Of a DNA stretch of 64,000 nucleotides, positions 1 through 8,922 are shown in pieces. The notes under the pieces were generated by a model, which was not told where the DNA came from, made no database searches, and saw nothing but the letters and a program-made list of their open reading frames with translations. The stretch covers positions 186,001-250,000 of the forward strand of contig NZ_BEWB01000010.1 in NCBI RefSeq assembly GCF_003112555.1, given 5' to 3'. Made by a program: the position numbers and the translations under genes. Every line of letters starts with the position of its first letter. Positions within the stretch are counted from its first letter, which is position 1. The DNA comes from Streptomyces coelicoflavus. Lineage in GTDB: Bacteria; Actinomycetota; Actinomycetes; Streptomycetales; Streptomycetaceae.

Positions 1-130
1 CCAGACCGCCCGCCCGCCGCACCAGCCGCGGATACCCGGCGGGCAACAGCACCGCCTCCAGCTCCCACACGCCCCAGCGCGCCCCGGACTCCAGATACGT
101 GCTGACACCGATCAGCGGCCTGTCCGCCAT
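1..130 (-). CDS. Class I glutamine amidotransferase-like gamma-glutamyl hydrolase, N-terminal fragment
   Basis: Only the first 43 codons are inside the window; the gene runs off the left edge. The ATG at 130-128 has GGAGGG just upstream on the minus strand. The N-terminus contains PLIGVSTYLES followed by an LEAVLLPAGYP stretch, the typical opening of peptidase C26 / PuuD-like enzymes that hydrolyse gamma-glutamyl-amine conjugates. The catalytic Cys-His-Glu residues lie outside the window and cannot be checked. Its neighbours (GntR regulator, GlnA4-like synthetase, aldehyde dehydrogenase) suggest it removes the glutamyl group in the same gamma-glutamyl-amine route; that role is inferred from context. 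Confidence 0.75.
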   Translation of the reverse strand, partial: MADRPLIGVSTYLESGARWGVWELEAVLLPAGYPRLVRRAGGL

Positions 131-221
131 CCACCCTCCAGAAGATCGGACCAGGTAAAGGGCTGCTTCCACACCTTTGCCGTCCACACCTTTGCCGCAG
201 CGCGCCGCCACGGCAAGGCGT

Positions 222-932
222 TCACGTCAGAAACCCGCGCAGCAGCGCCGCCGTCCCCGCGCAGTGCTCCCGGGCGATCTCCCGCGCCCCGTCCGCGTCC
301 CCGTCCAGCACCGCCTCCACCAGCGCCGCGTGCTGACGCTGGGAGTGCTCCAGGTTGCGCACCAGCAGCGGGATGCAGTCCAGCAGGTCGTTGAGGGTGG
401 CCCGGACCGCCGCGTACTGCGCCGCCAGCGCCGGTGAGCCGCACAGCTCCGCGAGGGTGAGGTGCAGCATCGTGTCCAGCCGCCGGTACTGCGCCAGCGG
501 CGCGTCGCGCGTACCCGCCAGCGCCTCCCGCAGCCGCGCCGCCCCCGCGTCCGGCAGCCCGTGCGCCGCGCACAGCCCGGCCGCCCCCGGCTCCAGCACC
601 TCCCGGAACCGCAGCACGTCCTCGATGTCGACCCCGGCCACCCGGCGCCGCAGCTCGTCCTCGCCGCCCGCGTCGGCGCGCGGCAGCACGAACGTCCCGC
701 CGTACCGGCCGCGCCGCGCCTCCACCAGCCCCTGGTCCTGGAGCACCCGCAGCACCTCGCGCAGCGTCACCCGGCTGATCCCCAGCCGCTCCGCCAGCTC
801 CCGCTCGGCCGGCAGCCGCTCGCCCGCCGCGACCAGGCCCAGCCTGACGACCTGGAGGATCTGCTCCAGCGCCTCCTCGAAGCCGTTGCCGGTCCGCACC
901 GGGCGCAGCACCGGCGCCAGCCGGTCCGTCAC
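222..932 (-). CDS. GntR-family (FadR/FCD subfamily) transcriptional regulator
   Basis: A winged helix-turn-helix covers roughly residues 15-80, with the recognition region ERELAERLGISRVTLREVL and wing RRGRYGGTFV. The remaining helical part (about 95-225) fits an FCD ligand-binding domain. I chose the GTG at 932 (236 aa), because the family pattern begins close to TDRLAPVLRP; GTG 965 and TTG 986 are in-frame alternatives, and 965 has a GGGAAGGGGG stretch upstream, so the start is unsure. It is divergent from the glutamine-synthetase-like operon starting at 1040 and probably controls it in response to an amine or its glutamyl derivative. That assignment is inference from position. Confidence 0.85.
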   Translation of the reverse strand: MTDRLAPVLRPVRTGNGFEEALEQILQVVRLGLVAAGERLPAERELAERLGISRVTLREVLRVLQDQGLVEARRGRYGGTFVLPRADAGGEDELRRRVAGVDIEDVLRFREVLEPGAAGLCAAHGLPDAGAARLREALAGTRDAPLAQYRRLDTMLHLTLAELCGSPALAAQYAAVRATLNDLLDCIPLLVRNLEHSQRQHAALVEAVLDGDADGAREIAREHCAGTAALLRGFLT

Positions 933-1039
933 GCTCCCGGCACGTCCGGCGGATTCCTCCCGCACGCGGCCGCGCCCCCTTCCCAACCAAAGGTTCCCGG
1001 CAATACCTTATGGCTCCCGGCCAGAAGGAGGCTCTCCCC

Positions 1040-2404
1040 GTGGCAGACCGCACACCCCCGCTCGGGGTCGAGGAACTGCACGCCCTCGTCGCCGCCGGTG
1101 ACATCGACACCGTCGTCCTCGCCTTCCCCGACATGCAGGGCCGCCTCCAGGGCAAGCGGTTCGCCGCCCGCTTCTTCCTCGACGAGGTCCTGGCCCACGG
1201 CACCGAGGGCTGCAACTACCTCCTCGCCGTCGACGCCGACATGAACACCGTCGACGGCTACGCCATGTCCTCCTGGGACCGCGGCTACGGCGACTTCGCC
1301 CTGCACGCCGACATGGCCACCCTGCGCCGGCTGCCCTGGAACGAGGGCACCGCGATGGCCGTCGCCGACCTCGCCTGGGAGGACGGCTCCCCGGTGCTCG
1401 CCGCGCCCCGCCAGATCCTGCGCCGCCAGCTGGAACGGCTCGCCGGACACGGGTACACCGCGCAGGCCGGCACCGAGCTGGAGTTCATCGTCTTCCGGGA
1501 CACCTACGAACACGCCTGGGACGCGAACTACCGCGGCCTGACCCCGGCCAACCAGTACAACGTCGACTACTCCGTCCTCGGCACCGGCCGCGTCGAACCC
1601 CTGCTGCGCCGCATCCGCAACGAGATGGCCAGCGCCGGACTCACCGTCGAGTCCGCCAAGGGCGAGTGCAACCCCGGCCAGCACGAGATCGCCTTCCGCT
1701 ACGACGAGGCCCTGGTCACCTGCGACCAGCACGCCGTCTACAAGACCGGCGCCAAGGAGATCGCCGCCCAGGAGGGCATGTCCCTCACCTTCATGGCCAA
1801 GTACAACGAGCGGGAGGGCAACTCCTGCCACATCCACCTCTCGCTCGCCCGCAAGACCGGCGAAAGCGTCATGGCGGGCGGGCACAAGGGCGGCATGTCC
1901 AAGGTCATGCGGCACTTCCTCGCCGGACAGCTCGTGGCGCTGCGCGAGTTCTCCCTCCTCTACGCCCCGCACATCAACTCCTACAAGCGCTTCCAGCCCG
2001 GCTCCTTCGCCCCGACCGCGGTCGCCTGGGGACACGACAACCGCACCTGCGCCCTGCGCGTCGTCGGCCACGGCCGCTCACTGCGCTTCGAGAACCGGCT
2101 CCCCGGCGGCGACGTCAACCCCTACCTCGCGGTGGCCGGCATGGTCGCCGCCGGACTGCACGGCGTCGAGCAGCGGCTGGAGCTGCCCGAGCCCTGCCCG
2201 GGCAACGCGTACGCCGCCGACTACGAGCACGTCCCCACCACCCTGCGCGAGGCCGCCGAGCTGTGGGAGAACAGCACCCTCGCCAAGGAAGCCTTCGGGG
2301 ACGAGGTCGTCGCCCACTACCGCAACATGGCGCGCGTCGAACTGGACGCCTTCGACGCCGCCGTCACCGACTGGGAACTGCGCCGCTCCTTCGAACGCAT
2401 GTGA
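1040..2404 (+). CDS. glnA4: GlnA4-type gamma-glutamyl-amine (ethanolamine) ligase, glutamine synthetase family
   Basis: The 454-aa protein has the glutamine synthetase beta-grasp N-terminus and catalytic barrel. Visible motifs are TELEFIVF (metal ligand, about residue 144), NSCHIHLSL (nucleotide site), PGSFAPTAVAWG and RFENRLPGGDVNPYLA. The adenylylation-loop motif NLYDLP of true GlnA is absent, so nitrogen-control adenylylation is not expected. GTG 1040 is chosen because GAAGGAG lies 9-10 nt upstream; ATG 1010 has no comparable site. In S. coelicolor the enzyme in this setting, GlnA4, joins glutamate to ethanolamine. Placement beside an amidohydrolase, aldehyde dehydrogenase and GntR regulator supports amine catabolism. 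The exact substrate cannot be read from sequence. Confidence 0.88.
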   Translation: MADRTPPLGVEELHALVAAGDIDTVVLAFPDMQGRLQGKRFAARFFLDEVLAHGTEGCNYLLAVDADMNTVDGYAMSSWDRGYGDFALHADMATLRRLPWNEGTAMAVADLAWEDGSPVLAAPRQILRRQLERLAGHGYTAQAGTELEFIVFRDTYEHAWDANYRGLTPANQYNVDYSVLGTGRVEPLLRRIRNEMASAGLTVESAKGECNPGQHEIAFRYDEALVTCDQHAVYKTGAKEIAAQEGMSLTFMAKYNEREGNSCHIHLSLARKTGESVMAGGHKGGMSKVMRHFLAGQLVALREFSLLYAPHINSYKRFQPGSFAPTAVAWGHDNRTCALRVVGHGRSLRFENRLPGGDVNPYLAVAGMVAAGLHGVEQRLELPEPCPGNAYAADYEHVPTTLREAAELWENSTLAKEAFGDEVVAHYRNMARVELDAFDAAVTDWELRRSFERM

Positions 2405-2412
2405 GGCACCGG

Positions 2413-3816
2413 TTGTCCGAGCAACTCCCCGAAGAGCTACGGGTACTCAACCCCGCCACCGAAGAGCTCGTCGCCACCGTCCCCGCCGCCGGCGCGGCCG
2501 ACGTGGACGCCGCCGTCGCACGCGCCGCGCGGGCGCAGACCACCTGGGCCGCTCTCGCCCCCGGCGACCGGGCCCGGCTGCTGCGCCGCTTCGCCGCCCG
2601 CGTCGACGAGCACCTCGAGGAGCTGGCCCGCCTGGAGGTCCGCCAGGCCGGGCACCTCGTCGGCAACGCCCGCTGGGAGGCCGGCAACGTCCGCGACCTG
2701 CTCGACTACGCCGCCGGGGGAGTGGAGCGGCTCACCGGGCGCCAGATCCCGGTCGCCGGCGGCCTGGACGTCACGCTCCTCGAACCGCTCGGCGTCGTCG
2801 GCGTCATCGCCCCCTGGAACTTCCCGATGCCCATCGCGGCCTGGGCCACCGCACCGGCGCTCGCGGCGGGCAACGCGGTCCTCCTCAAGCCCGCCGAGAC
2901 GACCCCGCTCACCGCGCTGCGCCTGGCCGAGCTCGCCCTGGCCGCGGGCCTGCCCGAGGGCCTGTTCCAGGTGCTGCCCGGGCACGGGCCGGTCGCCGGC
3001 GACGCGCTCGTCGAGCACCCGGGCGTCGCCAAGATTGTCTTCACCGGTTCCACGGCCGTGGGCCGGCGGGTGGCCGCCAAGGGCGCGGCGCTCCTCAAGC
3101 CCGTCACCCTCGAACTCGGCGGCAAGAGCCCCAACATCGTCTTCGCCGACGCCGACCTCGAGGCCGCCGCGGCCGCCACGCCCATGTCCTTCCTGGACAA
3201 CGCGGGCCAGGACTGCTGCGCCCGCACCCGCATCCTCGTCCAGCGGTCCGTGCACGACCGCTTCCTCGCCCTCCTCGCCCCCGCGATCGAGGCCGTCCGC
3301 GTCGGCGACCCGGCCGACGAGAGCACCGGGATGGGCCCGCTGATCTCCCGCGCCCAGCTGGAACGCGTCCGCTCCCATGTCCCGGACGACGCCACCGGCA
3401 TCCGCGGCAAGGCCCCCGAGGACGGCCCCGGGTACTGGTTCCCGCCGACCGTGCTCACCGGCGTCGACGCGCACGCGCCCGTGGCCGTCGAGGAGGTCTT
3501 CGGGCCCGTCGCCGTCGTCCTGCCCTTCGAGGACGAGGCCGACGCGATCCGCCTGGCCAACGCCACCGACTACGGCCTGTCCGGCTCGCTGTGGACCCGG
3601 GACGTCGGCCGCGCCCTGCGCGTGTCGGGCGCGGTCCGTGCCGGGAACCTGTCCGTCAACTCGCACGCGAGCGTCCGCTACTGGACACCGTTCGGCGGGT
3701 TCAAGCAGTCCGGCCTCGGACGCGAACTCGGCCCGGACGCGCTGACCGCGTTCACCGAGACCAAGAACGTCTTCATCAGCACCACCCCATCGAGCACGGA
3801 GGGCCCCGCACAGTGA
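2413..3816 (+). CDS. NAD(P)-dependent aldehyde dehydrogenase
   Basis: This is a 467-aa member of the ALDH superfamily. VIAPWNFPMP (substrate/cofactor entrance), FTGSTAVGRRV (NAD-binding turn), LELGGKSPNIV (general-base Glu about residue 234) and GQDCCARTR (nucleophilic Cys about residue 268) are all present, so it looks active. TTG 2413 has GTGAGG just upstream; GTG 2401, overlapping the glnA4 stop, is an alternative. It lies in the glnA4 transcription unit and should oxidise the aldehyde formed from the gamma-glutamylated amine, as PuuC does in putrescine degradation. The substrate assignment is inference. Confidence 0.9.
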   Translation: MSEQLPEELRVLNPATEELVATVPAAGAADVDAAVARAARAQTTWAALAPGDRARLLRRFAARVDEHLEELARLEVRQAGHLVGNARWEAGNVRDLLDYAAGGVERLTGRQIPVAGGLDVTLLEPLGVVGVIAPWNFPMPIAAWATAPALAAGNAVLLKPAETTPLTALRLAELALAAGLPEGLFQVLPGHGPVAGDALVEHPGVAKIVFTGSTAVGRRVAAKGAALLKPVTLELGGKSPNIVFADADLEAAAAATPMSFLDNAGQDCCARTRILVQRSVHDRFLALLAPAIEAVRVGDPADESTGMGPLISRAQLERVRSHVPDDATGIRGKAPEDGPGYWFPPTVLTGVDAHAPVAVEEVFGPVAVVLPFEDEADAIRLANATDYGLSGSLWTRDVGRALRVSGAVRAGNLSVNSHASVRYWTPFGGFKQSGLGRELGPDALTAFTETKNVFISTTPSSTEGPAQ

Positions 3817-4595
3817 GCGAAGACATCGTCTGCCGCAGGCTCGTCGGCCGTACCGCCGTCGTCACGGGCGCGGGCAGCGGCATCGGCCTCGCCACCGTCC
3901 GCCGGCTGGCCTCCGAGGGCGCCCACGTCGTCTGCGGCGACGTGGACGAGACCCGGGGCAAGGCGGCGGCCGAGGAGACCGGCGGGACGTTCGTCAAGGC
4001 CGACGTCACCGACGCCGAGCAGGTCGAGGCGCTGTTCGCGGCGGCGTACGACACCTACGGCAGCGTCGACGTGGCGTTCAACAACGCCGGCATCTCGCCG
4101 CCCGACGACGACTCCATCCTGGAGACCGGCCTGGACGCGTGGCGGCGCGTCCAGGAGGTCAACCTCACCTCCGTCTACCTGTGCTGCAAGGCAGCCATCC
4201 CGTACATGCGGCGCCAGGGCCGGGGCTCCATCATCAACACCGCGTCCTTCGTGGCCCGGATGGGCGCGGCCACCTCGCAGATCTCGTACACCGCCTCCAA
4301 GGGAGGCGTCCTGGCCATGTCCCGGGAACTGGGGGTGCAGTTCGCGCGGGAGGGCATCCGCGTCAACGCGCTGTGCCCCGGGCCGGTCAACACCCCGCTC
4401 CTCCAGGAGCTGTTCGCCAAGGACCCGGAACGGGCCGCGCGCCGCCTCGTCCACATCCCCCTCGGACGCTTCGCCGAGGCCGAGGAGATCGCCGCCGCCG
4501 TCGCCTTCCTGGCCAGCGACGACTCCTCCTTCGTCAACGCCACCGACTTCCTGGTGGACGGCGGGATCTCGGGGGCGTACGTCACACCGCTGTAG
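3813..4595 (+). CDS. Short-chain dehydrogenase/reductase (SDR)
   Basis: A 260-aa classical SDR: TGAGSGIG cofactor motif (residues about 17-24), NNAGIS, catalytic Ser in NTAS, and YTASKGG carrying the Tyr-x3-Lys pair. The C-terminal region ends in LVDGGISGAYVTPL. GTG 3813 overlaps the ALDH stop codon by 4 nt and is preceded by CGGAGGG, so the two are translationally coupled. It is the last gene of the glnA4 unit and probably interconverts a hydroxy/keto intermediate of the same catabolic route. It is commonly annotated as 3-oxoacyl-ACP reductase, but nothing here points to fatty-acid synthesis. Confidence 0.9.
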   Translation: MSEDIVCRRLVGRTAVVTGAGSGIGLATVRRLASEGAHVVCGDVDETRGKAAAEETGGTFVKADVTDAEQVEALFAAAYDTYGSVDVAFNNAGISPPDDDSILETGLDAWRRVQEVNLTSVYLCCKAAIPYMRRQGRGSIINTASFVARMGAATSQISYTASKGGVLAMSRELGVQFAREGIRVNALCPGPVNTPLLQELFAKDPERAARRLVHIPLGRFAEAEEIAAAVAFLASDDSSFVNATDFLVDGGISGAYVTPL

Positions 4596-4626
4596 AACAC
4601 CGCGCGCGGCGTCCTACAGTGCCGGG

Positions 4627-5658
4627 ATGAGCATGACGCCGCCGCCCGGCTGGTACCGCGACCCGTCGGGCCCGCACCTGGAACGCTGGTGGGACGGCAC
4701 GTCCTGGACGGAGCACCGGCGCGCCCCCGAGCCGACCGGGTACGGGCCGGCCCCGGGCCAGGCCCCGGGGCAGGGGCCGGTGCACCATCAGGCGCCGCCC
4801 GGCCGGGCGGCGACCCTGCCGCTGTCGACCGGACCCGGACCTGGAGCCGGACCCGGACCTGGAGCCGGAGCCGGACCCGGCGGCGGACGCGGGAAGGCGC
4901 TCGCGCTGACCGCCGCCGCGGCCGTACTGGTCGCCGCGATCGTCACCGGCGTGTTCGTGCTGGGCCAGGACGACGGCGGCAGCCCGCGGGCGCAGACCCC
5001 GCCGGTCACGGCGACCGCCACCGACCCCTCGCCGGTGAACGACCCGCCCTCTCCCTCACCGACCGCCTCCGAACCCTCCGCCGACGACCCGGCCGTGGTC
5101 GAGGACCAGCTCAACGGCATCACCTTCCCGCTGCCGGACGGCTGGGTCCTGCCCAAGCACGTCGCCCAGGACGACGTCATGATGACGACGGACGGCACGT
5201 ACGACTGCCCCGCCGACGGCAGCGTGTGCCGGCACGGCCTCGTTCTCTCCCGCACCGTCACGGCGACCGCCGAGACCTCCCCCAAGGTGCTCGCGCGGCA
5301 GGACATCGAGGACGCGGCCGACGACGCCTACGACCAGGACCTGATCGGCAACAAGCCCTTCGGCGGCATCGAGTCCCACGAGGAGGTGGCGTCCGGCCCC
5401 GTCGCGGTCGCCGGACGCGCCGGGTACTACGTGCGCTGGCGGGTGAGGACCGCCGAGGGCCCCGGCGGCTACGTGCAGTCGATGGTGTTCCCCTCCACCG
5501 TCGGCACCGAGTCCCCGATCCTCGTCCGCTACGTCTTCGACGCCGGCGAGGACGGTCCGCCGCCGGCCGACATGGACAGGATCACCAAGGGCATCCGGCC
5601 CGTCGGCGACGCGGACACCGGAGGCGGCGTGGGCAGCGGCATCGGCCCGACGGACTGA
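4627..5658 (+). CDS. DUF2510 single-pass membrane protein with Gly/Pro linker
   Basis: The N-terminal PPPGWYRDPSGPHLERWWDG is a DUF2510 domain. A low-complexity Gly/Pro/Ala linker follows, then one transmembrane helix (about residues 95-118), a Pro/Ser/Thr-rich stretch, and an extracytoplasmic domain of about 190 aa with a CPADGSVC pair of cysteines that could form a disulfide. 343 aa. TACAGT (4615-4620) sits 6 nt before the ATG and no ribosome binding site is visible, so the message is probably leaderless. Function unknown; related proteins are surface-exposed and conserved in streptomycetes. Confidence 0.85.
   Translation: MSMTPPPGWYRDPSGPHLERWWDGTSWTEHRRAPEPTGYGPAPGQAPGQGPVHHQAPPGRAATLPLSTGPGPGAGPGPGAGAGPGGGRGKALALTAAAAVLVAAIVTGVFVLGQDDGGSPRAQTPPVTATATDPSPVNDPPSPSPTASEPSADDPAVVEDQLNGITFPLPDGWVLPKHVAQDDVMMTTDGTYDCPADGSVCRHGLVLSRTVTATAETSPKVLARQDIEDAADDAYDQDLIGNKPFGGIESHEEVASGPVAVAGRAGYYVRWRVRTAEGPGGYVQSMVFPSTVGTESPILVRYVFDAGEDGPPPADMDRITKGIRPVGDADTGGGVGSGIGPTD
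4829..4864 (+). repeat. 18-bp in-frame tandem repeat in the DUF2510 protein linker
   Basis: The 18-bp unit CCGGACCCGGACCTGGAG occurs twice back to back (4829-4846, 4847-4864), followed by a partial copy. It encodes a GPGPGA-type unit in the linker between DUF2510 and the membrane helix, so length changes would alter the reach of the outer domain without a frameshift. Confidence 0.85.
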
Positions 5659-5680
5659 CCCCGTCCCCGGGGCGCCCGCG

Positions 5681-6883
5681 TCACAGGAAGGTGTGCCCCT
5701 CACCCCGGTACGTCGGCACCGTCGCCGTCACCGCGTCCCCCTCCACCAGGTGCAGCGCGTCGAACCGCTCGCACAGCTCACCGGCCTTGGCGTGCCGGAA
5801 CCACACCTTGTCGCCGATGAGCAGGTCGTCGGCGGGGGAGCCCAGCAGCGGCGTCTGCACCTCGCCGGCGCCCTCCTGGGGGTCGTAGCGCAGTCCCTCG
5901 GGCAGGTACGGCACCGGCAGCCGGTCGGCGCCGGCCGCACCCGAGGCCGGGTAGCCGCCGCCGAGCACGGTCACGGACCCGACCCCCGGCCGCCGTACGA
6001 CGGGCTGCGCGAACAGCGCCGCGGGACGGCCGCGGAACGACGTGTAGTTGTCGAACAGCCGCGGCACGTACAACCCGGAACCGGCCGCGATCTCGGTGAC
6101 CGCGTCCTCCGCGGCGGTGTGCTGCACGCTGCCCGTGCCGCCGCCGTTGACGAACTCCAGGCCGGGCACCACGGCCCGGACCGCCCGCACCACCGCGGCC
6201 CGCCGCTCGGCGAGTTCCCGCCGGGCGGCGGCCTGCATCAGCCGCACGGCGCGCGACCGGAACGGATGCCCCGCCACCGCGTCCCCCACCCCGGCGACAT
6301 GCCCCTCGTACGCCATGATGCCGACGACCTCGAATCCCGGCCGGCGGGCCACCGCGCGGGCCAGGTCGGCGACGTCGGCGGGGGAGTGCAGCGGCGAGCG
6401 CCGGGCCCCGACCCGTACCCGGCCCCCGAGCAGCCGCAGCGAGGTGTCCAACTCCAGGCAGACCCGCACGACTTCCCGGCCGCCGTCGCGCGCGGCGTCC
6501 ACCAGGTCCAGTTGCGCCGGGTCGTCGACCATCACGGTCACGGCGGAGGCGAGCTTCGGGTCGGCGGCCAGCTCGGCGTATCCGGCGCGGTCCGCCGACG
6601 GATAGGCAAGCAGCACGTCCTCGAAACCGGAGCGCGCCAGCCACAGTGACTCGGCCAGCGTGAACGACATGACGCCCGCGAAACCGTCCCTGGCCAGGGC
6701 CCGTTCCAGCAGCGCGCGACAGCGTACGGACTTGCTGGCGACCCGGACCGGCTTGCCGCCGGCGCGGCGGACCAGGTCGTCCGCGTTGGCGTCGAAGGCC
6801 TCCAGGTCCACGATCGCCACGGGGGCGTCCAGATGGGCGGTGGCCCGGTCGTAACGGGCCCGGTCGGCGGCGCGTGCGGTCAT
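5681..6883 (-). CDS. Fold-type III PLP enzyme (alanine racemase N-terminal / D-threonine aldolase-like)
   Basis: The 400-aa protein has an alanine-racemase-type barrel: VAIVDLEAFDAN, then PVRVASKSVRC where Lys51 is the expected PLP-binding lysine, and VNGGGTGSV as a phosphate-binding loop. The C-terminal beta domain resembles D-serine dehydratase / D-threonine aldolase proteins (PYLPEGLRYDPQEG; GDKVWFRHAKAGE, which contains a conserved metal-ligand-type His). Family members are often annotated as 'amino acid deaminase/aldolase'. ATG 6883 is preceded by GGCAGG. It is convergent with the DUF2510 gene and separate from other metabolic genes. Substrate not assignable. Confidence 0.83.
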   Translation of the reverse strand: MTARAADRARYDRATAHLDAPVAIVDLEAFDANADDLVRRAGGKPVRVASKSVRCRALLERALARDGFAGVMSFTLAESLWLARSGFEDVLLAYPSADRAGYAELAADPKLASAVTVMVDDPAQLDLVDAARDGGREVVRVCLELDTSLRLLGGRVRVGARRSPLHSPADVADLARAVARRPGFEVVGIMAYEGHVAGVGDAVAGHPFRSRAVRLMQAAARRELAERRAAVVRAVRAVVPGLEFVNGGGTGSVQHTAAEDAVTEIAAGSGLYVPRLFDNYTSFRGRPAALFAQPVVRRPGVGSVTVLGGGYPASGAAGADRLPVPYLPEGLRYDPQEGAGEVQTPLLGSPADDLLIGDKVWFRHAKAGELCERFDALHLVEGDAVTATVPTYRGEGHTFL

Positions 6884-7182
6884 GACGGCAGCCTGCCAGA
6901 CAGGATTACCGCAGGGTAGGGGGACGATCCGGGCCAATGCCACGGGCGTGCGGACTGGTTCCCCCTCCGGCGGGGGCACGCCGTAGAGTGACGCGCACGC
7001 ACGGCGGACCCGACCCCGGCGGCCGGGCCCGGAGTCCGCGCCGGGATGGTGGTCCTCCCGAGCGGGTATGCGTGCCCGGGACGGATCGTTCCGCGCCGGG
7101 CCGGGGCAGGAGACCACGGTCGGGACCGAGGTCTCCGGCCCGTGTCGGAGCAACGGGCCGGGCCCGAGGAAACGGGGGGTGC
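6884..7182. other. Intergenic region with a probable promoter for 7183-10100
   Basis: About 300 bp between divergent genes. TAGAGT at 6984-6989 is a good -10 candidate for the rightward pair and would give a 5' leader near 190 nt, rich in GC inverted segments; no recognised riboswitch core was found. AACGGGGGG just before ATG 7183 serves as the ribosome binding site. Confidence 0.4.
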
Positions 7183-8922
7183 ATGAGCACGGAAGCGCGC
7201 CGCGCCTCCCTCCCTCCGCACCCCGGGACTCCGCCCCGCCCCGAGACGCCGCCCCGCGTCGAGACCTCTCCCCGCCCGGAGACGCCGCCCCGCCCTGACA
7301 CTGCGGCGCGTCCTGAGACGCCGGTACGCCCGGGCACTGCGACCCGCCCCGAGACCCCGCCGCGCCCCGAGACCCCGCCCCGCCCGGAGCCCGGGCCGGG
7401 CGACGCAGCGAGTGCCGGTGCCGGTGCTGGTGCCGCCGCCCGCCCCGCGGCGCCGTCCCGCCCGCAGGCACCGCCGCGTCCGGGCACCCCGCCCCGCCTC
7501 GGTACGCCGCCCCGCCTCGGTGTCCCGCCCCACCCGGGCGTGCCGCCCCACCCGGGCGTGCCGCCCCACCCGGGCAAGGCGCCGGCGCGGCACGGCGGCG
7601 ACCCGGAGGCCGCGCACCCCGAGTCGCGAGGGCGCACCGAAGAGTCCTCCCCGGCCACTGCGGCGCGGCGTACGGGCGGCACGGACGGGTTCGTCCCCCC
7701 GGACGACCGCCGGGACGGCACCCCCGGCGACTCCGAGGGGACCGGCGTGCGGCCGCGACACCCGCGTTTCCGGCTCGGCGACCCCCGGTCCGGCGACCCC
7801 GCGCCCGCGCCGCCCCGGGCCTCCGCCCGCTTCCCCGACACCGCGCCGACCGTCGGCCGTGACGCCCCGCGCGGCACCGGGGCACCGCAGGCCCCGCCCC
7901 CCCGTCCCGGCGCGCCCGCGGAGACACCGACGGAGACGACCACACGCCTGCGCCCGATCCCGGCGGACACGGAGGAGGACCCGGAACCGCGACCGGCGGC
8001 CCGAACCGAACTCCCCACGCCGCGACCGGCCCCCGTCACCCCCGACCCCGCCTTCTCCTGGAGCCCCCCGGACCACCCGGCACCCCCGGCCGACGTGCGG
8101 CCCCGCGTCTTTTTCGGCGAGCCCGAGGGGTACGACGCGTCGGCCCGGCCCCGTCCGCTCGGCGGGCGCCCGCGCCGCCCCCAGGTCGTCGCCGCGGCCG
8201 TCTGCCTCGTGCTCGGGGTGGGACTCCTCACCGGCGCCGTCACGGGCAGCTGGCTCGCCGGGGACTCCGGGGAGGACGGCGCGCGCAGCGCGTACACCGA
8301 GGCGGGGGAGCTGTGGCACAGCGTGCCCGTCGACCAGCTCTTCCCGCCCACCGTCCAGGGCAGGGGCGCGGGCCCCGGCGGCGCCGACCGCACCTGGACG
8401 CGGGTGGCGGTCGCCCCGGACGGCGACTGCGCGGGAGCCTTCGACCGGCTGCTCGCCAAGGTCTTCGAACCGGTCGGCTGCTCGCGCCTGCTGCGCGCCA
8501 CCTACACCGACGCCACCCAGAGCCACGTCACCACCGTCGGCCTGCTCTTCACCAAGGCCGACGCCGCCGCCATGACCTCGCTGGCGGGCCGGTTCGAGAA
8601 GGAGGGCCTCGGCAGGCGGTCCGACCTCATGCCACTGCCGTACGCGGCGAAGGACACCGTCGCCGAGGGCTTCGGAGCGGCCCAGCGGGCCTCGTGGACC
8701 GTTTCCGTCCTCACCGACGCCCCCGTCGTCGTCTACGCCGTCTCCGGCTGGGCCGACGGCCGTACCGTCGACGAGCCCGAACCGGCCGAGGAGGCCACCG
8801 AGTCCGGCGCCACCTCGGCACCCGCCCAGGCCGGCCTCGGCCACGAGGCGCAGGGCCTCGCCGACCGCGTCGAACGCGCCCTGCGCAAGAACGTCGGCGC
8901 GCCCACGGAGCACCCGTCGTGA
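7183..8922 (+). CDS. Proline-rich membrane-anchored protein paired with a mycosin-like protease
   Basis: 579 aa. Residues 1-330 are low-complexity and proline-rich with repeats such as TPPRPE and VPPHPG, presumably disordered and cytoplasmic. One transmembrane helix follows (about 336-358, ending TGSWLAG), then an extracytoplasmic domain of about 220 aa without a recognised motif. The 3' end overlaps the subtilase start by 4 nt, so the two proteins are made together and probably meet at the outer face of the membrane. The domain order resembles substrate or regulatory partners of membrane-anchored proteases, but no function is demonstrable. No ESX/type VII genes lie nearby. Confidence 0.8.
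   Translation: MSTEARRASLPPHPGTPPRPETPPRVETSPRPETPPRPDTAARPETPVRPGTATRPETPPRPETPPRPEPGPGDAASAGAGAGAAARPAAPSRPQAPPRPGTPPRLGTPPRLGVPPHPGVPPHPGVPPHPGKAPARHGGDPEAAHPESRGRTEESSPATAARRTGGTDGFVPPDDRRDGTPGDSEGTGVRPRHPRFRLGDPRSGDPAPAPPRASARFPDTAPTVGRDAPRGTGAPQAPPPRPGAPAETPTETTTRLRPIPADTEEDPEPRPAARTELPTPRPAPVTPDPAFSWSPPDHPAPPADVRPRVFFGEPEGYDASARPRPLGGRPRRPQVVAAAVCLVLGVGLLTGAVTGSWLAGDSGEDGARSAYTEAGELWHSVPVDQLFPPTVQGRGAGPGGADRTWTRVAVAPDGDCAGAFDRLLAKVFEPVGCSRLLRATYTDATQSHVTTVGLLFTKADAAAMTSLAGRFEKEGLGRRSDLMPLPYAAKDTVAEGFGAAQRASWTVSVLTDAPVVVYAVSGWADGRTVDEPEPAEEATESGATSAPAQAGLGHEAQGLADRVERALRKNVGAPTEHPS
7522..7575 (+). repeat. Three tandem 18-bp units encoding VPPHPG
   Basis: Units start at 7522, 7540 and 7558; the last two are identical and the first differs by one base. 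They encode three VPPHPG hexapeptides in the disordered proline-rich region. The preceding 7200-7400 segment also repeats a looser CCGGAGACGCCGCC-like unit encoding PRPETPPR. Confidence 0.85.

Noticed and set aside
1666..2412. Extension of the aldehyde dehydrogenase frame upstream through glnA4
   Set aside because: The extension is in the wrong frame of glnA4 and rich in Arg/Pro; ALDH homology begins at about 2413.
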